From Opitutus terrae PB90-1 (GTDB lineage: Bacteria; Verrucomicrobiota; Verrucomicrobiia; Opitutales; Opitutaceae), in NCBI RefSeq assembly GCF_000019965.1, contig NC_010571.1, positions 372,001-436,000 of the forward strand: a stretch of 64,000 nt of DNA, given 5' to 3'. Both the position numbers and the translations under genes were made by a program. Each line of letters starts with the position of its first letter. Within the stretch, counting starts at the first letter, position 1. Shown here in pieces: positions 1 to 8,641 of this stretch. The notes under the pieces were generated by a model. The model had not been told where the DNA came from, did no database searches, and saw only the letters and a list, made by a program, of their open reading frames with translations.

Positions 1-79
1 TTCTCACGATCACCCAGATGGGGAAGACGATGAGACCGAGAAACAATGCGAGGCCGAGCAGGGTAAGGAGGCCTTCCAT
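1..79 (-). CDS. N-terminus of a membrane protein, cut by the window edge
   Basis: An ATG on the minus strand opens a frame that runs off the left edge after 26 codons. The visible residues (MEGLLTLLGLALFLGLIVF then PIWVIV) form one hydrophobic helix with no positively charged start, as in N-terminally anchored multi-pass proteins such as the DUF2339 family. That family assignment is only a resemblance. It is divergent from the GH88 gene to its right. Most of the gene lies outside the window. Confidence 0.4.
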   Translation of the reverse strand, partial: MEGLLTLLGLALFLGLIVFPIWVIVR

Positions 80-225
80 GTCTGCGCAGGTTCTGCCGAT
101 CAACGCAGGTGATGGCAAGCCTTCGGCTGCTTGGACTTACCGCGGGCTCGCGCATTGATCATCGATTTTCGCGATTCCCTCGGATTCGCGTTCGGTGTTT
201 CGTCCCGCTCATTCCACGACACCTC

Positions 226-1431
226 ATGCACCCGCAATTTCTCCGCCGCTTCGCGTTCTCCGTCCTCGTGATCGCCCCCACTCTCTTTCCAGCCACCCTA
301 AGGGCGCGCGCCGATGAACCGCTGGACCGGCTCGTCGATGCAGCCGTGAAGACGTCGCTGGAACGACTGGCGCGCAGCACCGAGGAGGTTGGCACCGCCG
401 AACGCTATCCCACCTACGCAACCCAGGAGCAGAAATGGAAACTCGAGGGTTCGAGCGACTGGACCAGCGGGTTCTACCCCGGCTGCCTCTGGCTCGCGTT
501 CGACCTGAGTGGCGACGCACGTTTCGAGCGCTGGGCCCAACAGTGGACCGCACCGATCGAGCACGAGAAGAACAACCGCGACACGCACGATCTCGGCTTC
601 CGGTTCATGTGCACGTTTGGCCAGGGCCTGCGGCTCGGAAAAGGTGACGCGTATGCGCGCTATCCGGCAGTGCTGCACGAGGCAGCGGCCACACTGGCGC
701 ACCGGTTCAATCCTCGCATCGGAGCGCTCAGCTCCAACTGGGATCGCGATCCCCTGCCCCACTCGGTCCCCGTCGTCATCGATATCATGATGAACCTGGA
801 ACTGCTGCTATGGTCGGCGAGCCACGGCGGTCCGGCGGACTACGTCGAGATGGCGCGCCGCCACACCGACACGACGCTGCGCGATTTCGTGCGGGCCGAC
901 GGCGGCACCTACCACGTCGTCCGCTACGACGAGCGCGATGGTTCGATTCTCAACCGCGGCACGCTGCAGGGCGCCGGCCCCGAGACGACCTGGTCGCGTG
1001 GCCACGCGTGGGCGCAATACGGCTGTGTTGTCATGTATCGCGCGACGAAGGAACCGCGCTACCTGCAGGCGGCGCAGCGGCTGACCGACTACTTCCTCGC
1101 GCACCTGCCACCGGACCACGTCTCTGCGTGGGATTTCCAGTCAGACATCGCATATCGCGATGTTTCCGCGACGGCGATCGTCGCGGCGGGTCTCTTCGAG
1201 CTGGTGAAATATGTGGAGGAGTCTGCGCTCCGGGCGAAATACCAAATCGCCGCGGAGGCGATGCTCCGCTCACTCTGTCAACCACCCTATTTTGCCAGCC
1301 GCGCCGACACGAACTGCCTGCTGGACCATTCGGTGCAATACCTGCCGATCGGCAGCAACGTCGACGTGCCCGCGATCTTCGCCGACTATTACTTCCTCGA
1401 AGCGATCCTCCGCTACCGTGCGAGCCGCTGA
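226..1431 (+). CDS. Secreted GH88-type unsaturated glucuronyl hydrolase
   Basis: The 401-residue product should remove the 4,5-unsaturated uronic acid left at the non-reducing end of oligosaccharides by polysaccharide lyases. I chose the ATG at 226 because it is followed directly by a basic n-region and hydrophobic stretch typical of a signal peptide (MHPQFLRRFAFSVLVI), ending near an AxA site (ATLRARA); the longer frame from 109 would bury this signal. Family landmarks are the DTHDLGF motif with an Asp near residue 122 and a second conserved Asp near 186 in VVIDIMMNLELL, matching the two active-site aspartates of the alpha6/alpha6-barrel GH88 enzymes. The Trp-rich GHAWAQYG segment also fits. 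Length is close to the family norm. No lyase gene is in the window, so its substrate is unknown. Confidence 0.85.
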   Translation: MHPQFLRRFAFSVLVIAPTLFPATLRARADEPLDRLVDAAVKTSLERLARSTEEVGTAERYPTYATQEQKWKLEGSSDWTSGFYPGCLWLAFDLSGDARFERWAQQWTAPIEHEKNNRDTHDLGFRFMCTFGQGLRLGKGDAYARYPAVLHEAAATLAHRFNPRIGALSSNWDRDPLPHSVPVVIDIMMNLELLLWSASHGGPADYVEMARRHTDTTLRDFVRADGGTYHVVRYDERDGSILNRGTLQGAGPETTWSRGHAWAQYGCVVMYRATKEPRYLQAAQRLTDYFLAHLPPDHVSAWDFQSDIAYRDVSATAIVAAGLFELVKYVEESALRAKYQIAAEAMLRSLCQPPYFASRADTNCLLDHSVQYLPIGSNVDVPAIFADYYFLEAILRYRASR

Positions 1432-1485
1432 GCGACGGCGTCGCGGCACGTTGGCGCGGTCGCGACCGCCCTGTTCACCAGCGTC

Positions 1486-2901
1486 TCAGGCTGACGGCCG
1501 CGTGGGGCCGGGGAACGTCAGCACGAACGACGCGCCCGCGCGACGGTCGCGCTCGAGGGTGATATCGCCGCCGTGCGCCAGCATCACGCGTTTGCAGATG
1601 CTCAGCCCGAGCCCGTAGCCGCCGGTGTTCTTCGAGCGCGAGCGATCCACGCGATAAAATGGCTCGAACACCCGCTCGGCTTCGGTCACCGGAATTCCCG
1701 GACCGTCGTCGGTCACGCGCACGATCACCCGTTCGTCCTGCTGCATCGCGAGCACCTCGACCGGCCGGCTGTCCGGCCGCGAATATTTCACGGCGTTCTC
1801 GATCAGGTTGCGGATCACCGTCCGCATTTTTTCGGCATCGATGTCGACGCACAGCTCCGGCACGGAGATGAACACCTGCACGCCGGGCGCGACGCCGCGA
1901 TACGGCTCGGCCGCGGCGCGCAGCAAGGGCACGAGATCCTGCCGGGTCTTCTGCAACCCGCTTCCGCTGCGCAGCCGCTCCAGTTCGAGCAACTCCGCGA
2001 TCATCCGTTCCATCTCGCGCACATCCGCCGCCATCCCGGCGCGCTGCTTGTTTTCCGGCAGCAATTCCAACGCCACCCGCAGTCGCGTGAGCGGCGAGCG
2101 CAACTCGTGGCTCACATCGAGCAACAGTTGTTCGCGGGCATCGATCATCCCCCGCACCCGGCCCACCATCCGATTGAACGCCTCGGTCAAACGGCCGAAC
2201 TCGTCACCCGTCGCGCTGGCGAGCGCCACGTCGAGTTCGCCCGCACTCAGCCGGTTTACGGCTTCGTTCAGCCGGCGCAGCGGCGCGAGCAGCCATTTCA
2301 GCGCCAGATACGCCACGACCACGACGAGCACAATCGTCACGAGCACCATCGTAATCGCGAGTGAGTGCAGCTCGCTCAGCCCGCGGCGCGGCCCCCACGT
2401 AAACAGATAGGCGCCGCCGTCCGGCGCGGCGACGAGATGATAGTGGAAGCGCGGAAAACCCGACGGTCGTTCGCCCATGCGGGCCTGCTGCAACCGCGCC
2501 GCGTCGATCGTGGGCAGCGCCTCATTCGTGGTCCAATTGCCCGCGGGCCCGGCATAGCGCGTTTGCAGGTTGAGCTGCTGCCGCAATCGCTGCGCGGTCG
2601 CGAAGTCCAGCGAGGTGGCCGCGAGCCGCGTCGTGTAGTCCTCGAGCACCTGATCGAAGCTGCCATGCACGCTTGGCCCGAGCACCAGCCAGAACAGCCC
2701 GCTGACCAACAGCAGCAGGACCGCCGCGAGCGTGACCATGATCACGACGAGCTTGGTGAAAACCGAGCGATGCGAGCGACGCCAGCGCGTCGCCGGCCCT
2801 TGCGCGGTGGAGTCCGCCGTCCCCGGCGGGCGGGTTTGCTTCTGCCGCGCGGCAAGCCCGCCCGGGACAGCGGTCTCCACCTTGTTCCGCGTCTCACTCA
2901 C
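1486..2901 (-). CDS. Sensor histidine kinase of the efflux operon
   Basis: A 471-residue membrane sensor kinase that should autophosphorylate and pass phosphate to the OmpR-type regulator encoded just upstream. In order it shows a transmembrane helix (about 47-75), a short periplasmic sensor region, a second helix (about 180-205), a HAMP linker, the HisKA H-box DVSHELRSPLTRLR with His near 265, and a HATPase domain with N-box NLIENAVKYS, DDGPGIP and GLGLSICKRV. I chose a GTG start at 2901 because it overlaps the regulator's stop by 8 bp and has GGAGG six bases upstream; an ATG at 2970 would overlap by 77 bp. The cytoplasmic N-terminus is unusual: an inverted repeat (2819-2868) encodes part of it. 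Last gene of the operon. Confidence 0.93.
   Translation of the reverse strand: MSETRNKVETAVPGGLAARQKQTRPPGTADSTAQGPATRWRRSHRSVFTKLVVIMVTLAAVLLLLVSGLFWLVLGPSVHGSFDQVLEDYTTRLAATSLDFATAQRLRQQLNLQTRYAGPAGNWTTNEALPTIDAARLQQARMGERPSGFPRFHYHLVAAPDGGAYLFTWGPRRGLSELHSLAITMVLVTIVLVVVVAYLALKWLLAPLRRLNEAVNRLSAGELDVALASATGDEFGRLTEAFNRMVGRVRGMIDAREQLLLDVSHELRSPLTRLRVALELLPENKQRAGMAADVREMERMIAELLELERLRSGSGLQKTRQDLVPLLRAAAEPYRGVAPGVQVFISVPELCVDIDAEKMRTVIRNLIENAVKYSRPDSRPVEVLAMQQDERVIVRVTDDGPGIPVTEAERVFEPFYRVDRSRSKNTGGYGLGLSICKRVMLAHGGDITLERDRRAGASFVLTFPGPTRPSA
2819..2868. repeat. Inverted repeat inside the histidine kinase N-terminus
   Basis: Arms beginning GTCCCCGGCGGGCGGGTTTGC and its near-complement GCAAGCCCGCCCGGGAC surround a 12-base loop. 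Stems rich in GGCGGG with a GC-palindromic core resemble the intergenic palindromes elsewhere in the window, but this one lies in the reading frame, between the start codon and the first transmembrane helix of the kinase. Confidence 0.75.
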
Positions 2902-3619
2902 GGCCGCCTCCGATAAAACTATATCCGACTCCGCGCACCGTTCGGATAAAGGTCGGCCGTTTCGGATCATCGCCGAGTTTCTGCCGCAGCCGGCTCACCA
3001 AAATGTCGATCGAGCGGTCGTAAGCGTCCCAGTCGATCCCGCGCGTGCCGTCGAGGATCCGATCGCGGCTCATCACCCGGCCGCGGTTCCGCGCCAGATA
3101 GCCCAGCAGCTCGAACTCCGCCGTGGTAAGCTCCAACTCGCGCTGCGCCAGCCGGACCGAGCGCGTGGTCCAGTTCACCTCCAGCGCGCCGAGCCGGAGC
3201 GCCTCGGCGTCATCGCGCGTGCCACGCCGCAGCACGGCCTGGATGCGCGCGACGAGCTCGCGCGGCTCAAACGGCTTGGGCAGATAGTCGTCGGCGCCCA
3301 TCTCGAGTCCCACGATCCGGTCCGTCACGTCGCCGCGGGCGGTGAGCATGATGATCGGGATCCGGCTGTCCGCGCGCACTTCACGGCAGACCGCGAGCCC
3401 GTCGGTGTCCGGCAGCATGACGTCAAGAATCACGAGATCCGGCGGATCCGCCTTGAGCGCGCGGAGCCCGTCGCGTGGGTGCGCCGCGGCTCGGACCGTA
3501 AAGCCGAACCGCCTGAGATACTCGGTGAGCAGCGCGGTCAGCCGCTCGTCATCATCGATGATCAGGACGCGCGTCGGGTCGGGACGGCGTTTGGCGCTGC
3601 GGGGTGAGGAAGGCGTCAT
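2894..3619 (-). CDS. OmpR/PhoB-type response regulator
   Basis: A 241-residue two-domain regulator. The receiver domain (about 17-130) has the acidic pair DDDE near the start, the phosphoacceptor Asp near residue 66 in VILDVMLPD, a conserved Thr in IMLTARG, and Lys in YLPKPFEPREL. The C-terminal winged helix has the usual ending (ELLGYLARNRGRVMSRD..., ...RTVRGVGYSF). Its ATG overlaps the stop of the upstream permease in ATGA, and its end overlaps the kinase start, so permease, regulator and kinase are translationally coupled. It probably binds the tandem TGTAAC repeat upstream of the operon (8011-8026) and so autoregulates the efflux genes; that is inference from position and spacing. Confidence 0.95.
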   Translation of the reverse strand: MTPSSPRSAKRRPDPTRVLIIDDDERLTALLTEYLRRFGFTVRAAAHPRDGLRALKADPPDLVILDVMLPDTDGLAVCREVRADSRIPIIMLTARGDVTDRIVGLEMGADDYLPKPFEPRELVARIQAVLRRGTRDDAEALRLGALEVNWTTRSVRLAQRELELTTAEFELLGYLARNRGRVMSRDRILDGTRGIDWDAYDRSIDILVSRLRQKLGDDPKRPTFIRTVRGVGYSFIGGGRE

Positions 3620-4833
3620 CGCGTTAACAAGGCTTCGATCGGCGGGATCCGCGCCGCGTTGCGGGCAGGCAGCGCGCCGAAGCCAAGCCCGATGCTCACC
3701 GCCATCGCCAGCGATGTCACGATCGACGTTGTCGGGATGCCCATCGGCCAGCTCGTGCCGAGTGCGACCACGAGCGCCGCAGCTCCGCCCACCGCCGCGC
3801 CCGCGAGCCAGCCCGCCACCGCCAGCGCTGCGGACTCGATCAGGAACTGGATCAGGATGTCGCGCGGTTGTGCGCCGACGGCGATCCGCAGCCCGATCTC
3901 GCTCGTGCGTTCCCGGACCGACAGCAGCATCAACCCGAGAATGCCGCTGCCGCCGACACCGAGGGCGATGGCCGCGAGTCCGCCGGCGTAGCGGCTCAGC
4001 GCCGCGATCAGCTCCTGCTGCAGCACGCGCGTTTTCGCCATGTTCTGAATCGCGAAATCGTCGGGTTGCGATGCGTCGCGCCGATGACGATCACGCAGCA
4101 AGGCCTGAAGTTCGGTCGCCGCTTCGTCCATCTGCTCGGGAACGGCCACGCTGACGTAGATCGCCGTGAGCCACGTCGTGTTGAACATCCGGCGCAGGGC
4201 CGTCCGCAGCGGTACGACGATCAGATTATCCTGATCGGCGCCGTCGACGGTTGCGCCCTTGGCCCGTAGAACGCCGATGATCTCGAACGGCACGCCCGCG
4301 ATCCGGATTTCGCCGCCCAGCAGCAACACGCCGTGACCCAACTCGTCTGCGACGCGCGCGCCCAGCACCGCGACGCGCCGGGCCGCGCGCTCATCCTCAT
4401 CCGCGATGAACCGGCCGGCCGCGAGCTGATAGCCGCGGATTGACTGGTAAGCCGGCGTCGTGCCGCGGACCGTCGTGCGCATGGCGATCGCTCCCACTTT
4501 CGCCCGCATCGCACGGTCCACCGACGGCGCCACCGCGGCGATCAATGGGAGTCGGGCGAACGCGGCGTAATCCTCGAGATCGAGCGTGGTGGCGAGCCCG
4601 GCGATCTGCGGACGCGACACCAGGCGCTTCACCGGCACCGGTTTGATGATGAGAAGATTCGTGCCGGTCCGCTCGATCGTCGTGCGCATCTGCTGCTCCG
4701 CGCCGGCGCCGATCGCCCGCGACACGATCACCGCTGCGACGCCGACGGCCACACCGGACAGCGCCAGCAACGCGCGCATCCGGTGCGTCACCAGCGGACG
4801 CAACGAAGACGAGAAGCGCCGGCGCAGCTTCAT
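3616..4833 (-). CDS. MacB-type ABC transporter permease, second copy
   Basis: A 405-residue FtsX-superfamily permease: one N-terminal transmembrane helix (ALLALSGVAVGVAAVIVSRAI), a periplasmic MacB core domain of about 220 residues, then three C-terminal helices in the FtsX domain containing the family signature [19 protein letters not shown] start it at the ATG at 4833, which overlaps the first permease's stop in ATGA; the longer frame from 4941 lies inside the upstream gene. It presumably pairs with the adjacent permease as a heterodimer served by the single ATPase. Substrate is unknown; such transporters act mechanically on periplasmic or outer-membrane substrates with a membrane-fusion protein. 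Confidence 0.92.
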   Translation of the reverse strand: MKLRRRFSSSLRPLVTHRMRALLALSGVAVGVAAVIVSRAIGAGAEQQMRTTIERTGTNLLIIKPVPVKRLVSRPQIAGLATTLDLEDYAAFARLPLIAAVAPSVDRAMRAKVGAIAMRTTVRGTTPAYQSIRGYQLAAGRFIADEDERAARRVAVLGARVADELGHGVLLLGGEIRIAGVPFEIIGVLRAKGATVDGADQDNLIVVPLRTALRRMFNTTWLTAIYVSVAVPEQMDEAATELQALLRDRHRRDASQPDDFAIQNMAKTRVLQQELIAALSRYAGGLAAIALGVGGSGILGLMLLSVRERTSEIGLRIAVGAQPRDILIQFLIESAALAVAGWLAGAAVGGAAALVVALGTSWPMGIPTTSIVTSLAMAVSIGLGFGALPARNAARIPPIEALLTR

Positions 4834-6035
4834 CGCAACGCGTCCGCCGGCAGCAGCCGGGCCGCGCGGCGCGCCGGCAGCACGCCCGCGAGCAGCCCGG
4901 TGGCCGTTGACAGCAGCAGCCCCAGCGCGATCGCGAGCCACGGGAAGGGACTCTCGAGCTTGAGGTGATCCGCCACGATCTGGCCGACGACGAGTCCGAG
5001 CACGATGCCGGCGACGCCCCCACCGAGCACCGTCACGGTGGTCTCGATCAGGAACTGCCGGCTGATATCGCGCGGCTGGGCTCCGACCGCCCGGCGCAGT
5101 CCGATTTCCGCGACCCGGGCGTTCACCGCACCGAGCATCAACGTGGCCGCGACCAAGCCGCCGACGAGCAGCACGACACTGGCCGCCAGGGGCAAGTAGA
5201 GCGACACGACACGCCGCATCATGGCCATCATCCGCTGCACTTCGATCGGGGTGAGCAGATTGAAATCGTCGGGCTGGCCGGCCGCGAGTCCGTGCCGTGC
5301 GCGCAGCTGCTGCGTGACGTCTTTCGCCGTACTCGCGACGTGGGTGCCGTCCTTCACCAGCAGCTTGGCGGCAAGGATCGTGTCGACGTTGGCGAGCCGG
5401 CGCATGAACGTCGTGATCGGAATCACCACCTCGTTGTCGCGATCCATCCCGTGCAGATCGGTGCCAAACCGCTCGAGCACGCCAACGACGGTGAATGGCG
5501 CTGACTCAATCTGAATTTCGGCACCGATCGGGTCCTGGTTATTAAATACATCTCGAATCACCGTCTCGCCCACGAGCGCGACGCGATCGGAACGCTTCAC
5601 GGCCGCGGCATCGAAATGCACGCCCCGCGTCACGCGGCGCGACCAGACTTGCTCCGCGCGCTCCGACGCTCCCAGCACGCGCACCGTGCTCGCCGCGGCG
5701 CCACGGCGCACCGAAGCGTAGAGCACCTGCTGGGGATCCCACGCAACGACGTCCGGAACGCCCCGCGCGACCGCGTCGATGTCGTCGAGCGTCAGTCGCG
5801 CGGCGCCCGGCCGCGGACCGCCCATGAGCTGGTGACCGCCGGTGATGACGAGGATCGAAGAGTCGCCGAAGATCTGCCGCACCGTGCTGAGCATCTTCGC
5901 GCGCGCGCCCTGGCCGACGGAGAGCACGAACGTCAACGCCGCGGCGCCGATCAGGCTCGAGAGCATGATGAACCCGCTGCGCAATGGATAACGCGCCAGC
6001 GCCCGCACACTGTGAAGAATGAGCCGCGTGTTCAT
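4830..6035 (-). CDS. MacB-type ABC transporter permease, first copy
   Basis: A 401-residue protein with the same architecture as its downstream neighbour: N-terminal helix ([21 protein letters not shown]), MacB-like periplasmic domain, and an FtsX domain with three helices and the motif [18 protein letters not shown]. The two permeases are clearly paralogous and are joined by ATGA overlaps on both sides, so they are likely made in equal amounts and form a heterodimer. The C-terminal end ([22 protein letters not shown]) matches the usual ABC permease ending '[15 protein letters not shown]'. Confidence 0.93.
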   Translation of the reverse strand: MNTRLILHSVRALARYPLRSGFIMLSSLIGAAALTFVLSVGQGARAKMLSTVRQIFGDSSILVITGGHQLMGGPRPGAARLTLDDIDAVARGVPDVVAWDPQQVLYASVRRGAAASTVRVLGASERAEQVWSRRVTRGVHFDAAAVKRSDRVALVGETVIRDVFNNQDPIGAEIQIESAPFTVVGVLERFGTDLHGMDRDNEVVIPITTFMRRLANVDTILAAKLLVKDGTHVASTAKDVTQQLRARHGLAAGQPDDFNLLTPIEVQRMMAMMRRVVSLYLPLAASVVLLVGGLVAATLMLGAVNARVAEIGLRRAVGAQPRDISRQFLIETTVTVLGGGVAGIVLGLVVGQIVADHLKLESPFPWLAIALGLLLSTATGLLAGVLPARRAARLLPADALR

Positions 6036-6847
6036 CGCTGTTCCTCCTCCGCCGCCGGTTCGGTTGTAGGCCGCTTCGGTGGTGAGGCGGGTGGGTTGGT
6101 TCTCGCTGGCCTCGCTGAGGCCGGTGCCGGGTCAGCGACCCGGCCTACAGCTGAAAGCGACCCGGGGTCGGCGACCCGGGCGACACTGTCGGATGCCAGC
6201 CGGCCGCGCTCGAGGCGCACCACCCGCTGCGCCCGCGCCGCGGTTGCGGGATCGTGCGTGACGAGCACGATCGTGCGGCCAGCGCGATTCAGCGCCACGA
6301 AAAGATCGAGGATCTCACGGGCGGAATCGGCATCGAGGTTGCCAGTCGGCTCGTCGGCGAGAAGCAACTCGGGCTCGTTCACCAGCGCGCGGGCGATCGC
6401 GACGCGCTGCTGTTGTCCGCCCGACAGCTCCGACGGCGTGTGCTCGATCCGGTCCGCCAGTCCAACCGCCTCGAGCGCCCGCCGGGCCAGGCCGTCGGTT
6501 GACGCGCGCTCTGAATAGAGCAGCGGCAGTTCGACATTCTCCAGCGCCGTGGTCCGCGGCAGCAGGTGAAAGGCCTGAAACACAAACCCCACGTGCTGGT
6601 TTCGGAATCGCGCCTGCGCCGCCACATCGAGATCCGCCACGTCATGGCCGTCGAACCGGTAAGTCCCGCGCTCGGGCCGGTCGAGTAGTCCGAGGATGTT
6701 CATCAGCGTCGATTTGCCCGAACCCGACGCGCCGATGATCGCGACGAGTTCGCCGCGGGTGATGCGGAGTGAAAAGTCCGCGAGAGCCGCGACGCTCTCG
6801 CCCGTCGGCCGGGTGTAGGTGCGGTGAATTCCTGTCAGTTCGATCAT
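6032..6847 (-). CDS. ABC transporter ATPase (MacB/LolD type) with repeat-derived tail
   Basis: A 271-residue ATPase that should power the two permeases. Walker [10 protein letters not shown] is at 39-47, Q-loop FVFQAFHLL near 88-96, signature LSGGQQQR at 141-148, Walker B LLLADEP near 161-167, and the switch His in VTHDP near 198. The ATG at 6847 overlaps the stop of the adaptor gene in ATGA. The canonical domain ends near residue 220; the next 50 residues are not ATPase sequence but read through tandem palindromes of the intergenic repeat type (ARVADPGSL... then GRVADPAPA). The tail is therefore a recent repeat insertion rather than a functional domain, as far as can be judged. The downstream permease start overlaps the new stop codon. 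Confidence 0.95.
   Translation of the reverse strand: MIELTGIHRTYTRPTGESVAALADFSLRITRGELVAIIGASGSGKSTLMNILGLLDRPERGTYRFDGHDVADLDVAAQARFRNQHVGFVFQAFHLLPRTTALENVELPLLYSERASTDGLARRALEAVGLADRIEHTPSELSGGQQQRVAIARALVNEPELLLADEPTGNLDADSAREILDLFVALNRAGRTIVLVTHDPATAARAQRVVRLERGRLASDSVARVADPGSLSAVGRVADPAPASARPARTNPPASPPKRPTTEPAAEEEQR
6060..6183. repeat. Cluster of palindromes inside the ABC ATPase C-terminus
   Basis: Contains GTAGGCCGC at the left, a hairpin GGCCTCGCTGAGGCC near 6108-6122, GCCGGGTCAGCGACCCGGC followed by CTACA (6126-6149), and a GCGACCCGGGGTCGGCGACCCGGGC stretch (split here as two imperfect arms, 6157-6181). The GTAGGCC/GGCCTAC border and GGTCGCTGACC core are the same as in intergenic copies near 48.6, 48.7 and 51.9 kb. 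Confidence 0.8.
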
Positions 6848-7926
6848 GATCCTGGTTCTCCTTTCAAAGGGATGTCGCCCACGAGCACCTCGTCGCCGTC
6901 GCGCAGTCCGCTCGTGATTTCCCACGCCGCAGGATCGCGAGCCCCCACGCTGATCCAGCGCCGCGCGACCGCCCCGCCCTCGCGCACCAGCACGTAAGCA
7001 CGGCCATTCTCCGAGCGCACGGCACCGGCCGGCAGGCTCGGCACAGCCGCATGGAGCTCGATCGCGATCCGGACGGTCGTGGTCATCTCGGGCCGGAGCA
7101 CGCGGTCGCGCGGCTGCTCGAACCGGACGACGGTGATGTAGTTCACCACGTTGTCCCGAATCTCGGCCTTGGGATAGATGGCGGTGACAACGCCCTCGAA
7201 TTCCTCCTCGCCGTAGGTATCGACGGTGAACCGCGCCGGCTGGCCGAGCTCGATCCGTCCGATGTCGGTCTCGTCGACATAGGCCCAGACCTCGAGTCGC
7301 GTGAGGTCGATCAGCGTCACGAATGTTGGCGCCGAGAAACTGGCGGCGACCGTCTCGCCTTCCTGCGTCGCCACGGACGCCACCACACCGCCGATCGGCG
7401 CGGTGATCCGCGCGTAATCGAGCTGCGTCGTCGCATACGTCAGGTTCGCGCGCGCGACCGCCACCTGCTGCGCCGCGACCACCGCGGCGCGTTCCGCCAG
7501 ATCGAGTTCGCTCGCCGTAATGACACCGGACCGGCCGAGCTCGCGCCGGCGCTGCCACTCGCTCTCGGCGAAGCGCAACTCGGCCAGCGCACGCTGCAGC
7601 TCGGCCGCGCTCTGCTCCCGGCGCGCCGCGAGATCGCGGTCGTCGATCTCGGCGAGCAATTCGCCGGGCTTGACTGCGTCGCCCACCCTCACGTGCAGCC
7701 GGTTGACAACGCCCGACGTGCGCGAGCCGACCCGGACCTCCGCGCCGACGCGCGGTTTGATGACGCCGGTGGCCTTCACGACCGTGCCCACATCCCGGCG
7801 GCTGACATGAACGGTCTCCACAGTCGCATCCGCCGCGGCAGTGCGCGGCCACCACGCGTGCGCGCCAAGCCCTGCCGCGATCGCCACGCCCGCGATGACG
7901 AGCACCTTGAGCGCCGGTCTTTTCAA
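6844..7926 (-). CDS. Membrane-fusion (periplasmic adaptor) protein, HlyD/MacA type
   Basis: A 360-residue adaptor with an N-terminal signal anchor (about 7-24), biotinyl-lipoyl-like beta segment, a coiled-coil hairpin near 95-165 (alternating Ala/Glu/Arg, LAARREQSAAELQRALAEL), and beta-barrel and membrane-proximal domains (GGVVASVATQEGETV; DRVLRPEMTTTVRI). It should bridge the inner-membrane permeases to an outer-membrane channel; no TolC-like gene is in the window. The start is a TTG at 7926 preceded by GGAGG nine bases upstream. It is the first gene of the six-gene operon and ends in an ATGA overlap with the ATPase. Confidence 0.9.
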   Translation of the reverse strand: MKRPALKVLVIAGVAIAAGLGAHAWWPRTAAADATVETVHVSRRDVGTVVKATGVIKPRVGAEVRVGSRTSGVVNRLHVRVGDAVKPGELLAEIDDRDLAARREQSAAELQRALAELRFAESEWQRRRELGRSGVITASELDLAERAAVVAAQQVAVARANLTYATTQLDYARITAPIGGVVASVATQEGETVAASFSAPTFVTLIDLTRLEVWAYVDETDIGRIELGQPARFTVDTYGEEEFEGVVTAIYPKAEIRDNVVNYITVVRFEQPRDRVLRPEMTTTVRIAIELHAAVPSLPAGAVRSENGRAYVLVREGGAVARRWISVGARDPAAWEITSGLRDGDEVLVGDIPLKGEPGS

Positions 7927-7983
7927 GGCTCCGACCCTCCGGCGCGAGCAAACGGTTCGTTGTCCATGCGCCGCTTATCTCAC

Positions 7984-7997
7984 GCGGAGGTCTCCGC
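7984..7997. promoter_or_regulatory. Perfect 14-bp palindrome in the efflux operon leader
   Basis: GCGGAGGTCTCCGC, arms of six bases, lies about 60 bp upstream of the adaptor's TTG start and next to the TGTAAC repeat. It could be a protein-binding site or a small RNA hairpin in the leader; nothing else distinguishes these. Confidence 0.35.
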
Positions 7998-8010
7998 ACT
8001 GCGTCGCGAT

Positions 8011-8026
8011 TGTAACGAAGTGTAAC
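8011..8026. promoter_or_regulatory. TGTAAC-N4-TGTAAC tandem box, probable response-regulator site
   Basis: Two exact hexamers repeat with a period of 10 bp, one helical turn, which is the layout bound by dimers of OmpR/CpxR-type regulators (the E. coli CpxR box is GTAAA-N5-GTAAA). It lies 85 bp upstream of the operon's first codon, and the operon encodes exactly such a regulator. Binding is inferred, not shown. Confidence 0.55.
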
Positions 8027-8296
8027 CATGATCGTCCCCGGACGGCCCTGCCCCGGTGCGGCCCGATGGACGGATTGCTGGCTTAAATTGAGCCACCGCA
8101 CGGTCGACTGCCCGCGATCCATCATGAAACGCCACTCGCACATCGCTTTGCCGCTCCTGTTGGAGAGTTGAAGCGAAACCCGTAGTGTGCCGGACACGTT
8201 CGCCTCCCGCACATCATTCTGCGTCACCGACGCCACGACGGGGTCGCGCCCGTGCCGTCGATTTGAAATCCCGCGGGCCCGGGCGACACTCGCGGC

Positions 8297-8593
8297 ATGC
8301 CCGATCGCGCCGAATTCCTTGCCCGCACATTGATCGCCCGGTTGGTCAGCCTGCAGGAGAGCCGCGCCGAAGACGGCCGCAGCGCACCTGATCGCGCCGA
8401 GCGGATCGCCACCCTCGAAAAGGTGCTGGTCGTCGAGTTGGGCCTGACGGATAGCAGCACCTTGTCGCTGATCGAAGCCGCCGTGCCGGACCTCGCGCTG
8501 GCCCAGCACGACTCTGGCCGCGAACTCGCCGCGTTCGCGGAGTTCCTGCGGCGACGACTGGGCGCCCAACTTTCCGAGCCCGGGCGGCCGTGA
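8297..8593 (+). CDS. Small hypothetical protein
   Basis: A 98-residue frame with strong third-position GC and a plausible helical composition rich in Ala, Leu, Glu and Arg (ERIATLEKVLVVELGL..., ELAAFAEFLRRRLG). No signal peptide, membrane helix or family I recognise. It sits alone between two minus-strand operons, facing the end of the 2316-residue gene. No clear ribosome binding site is visible before the ATG. It could be an unannotated conserved small protein of the genus, or a chance frame. Confidence 0.5.
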   Translation: MPDRAEFLARTLIARLVSLQESRAEDGRSAPDRAERIATLEKVLVVELGLTDSSTLSLIEAAVPDLALAQHDSGRELAAFAEFLRRRLGAQLSEPGRP

Positions 8594-8641
8594 TCGATTG
8601 ATTTGCAGCTGCCGAAACGGCGACTCGCGCGGGACGGAGGC

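Noticed and set aside
224-762. Large minus-strand frames opposite the GH88 gene
   Set aside because: They are antisense shadows of a gene with clear catalytic motifs; their sequences are Arg/Ala-rich without domains.
8011-8030. TGTAACGAAGTGTAACC read as a start-adjacent terminator
   Set aside because: There is no stem or T-run; the spacing fits a protein-binding direct repeat instead.
6848-8569. Long minus-strand frame upstream of the ABC ATPase start, continuous with it
   Set aside because: The sequence before the ATG at 6847 lies over the adaptor gene in another frame and reads as Arg/Gly-rich shadow; the ATGA overlap fixes the true start.
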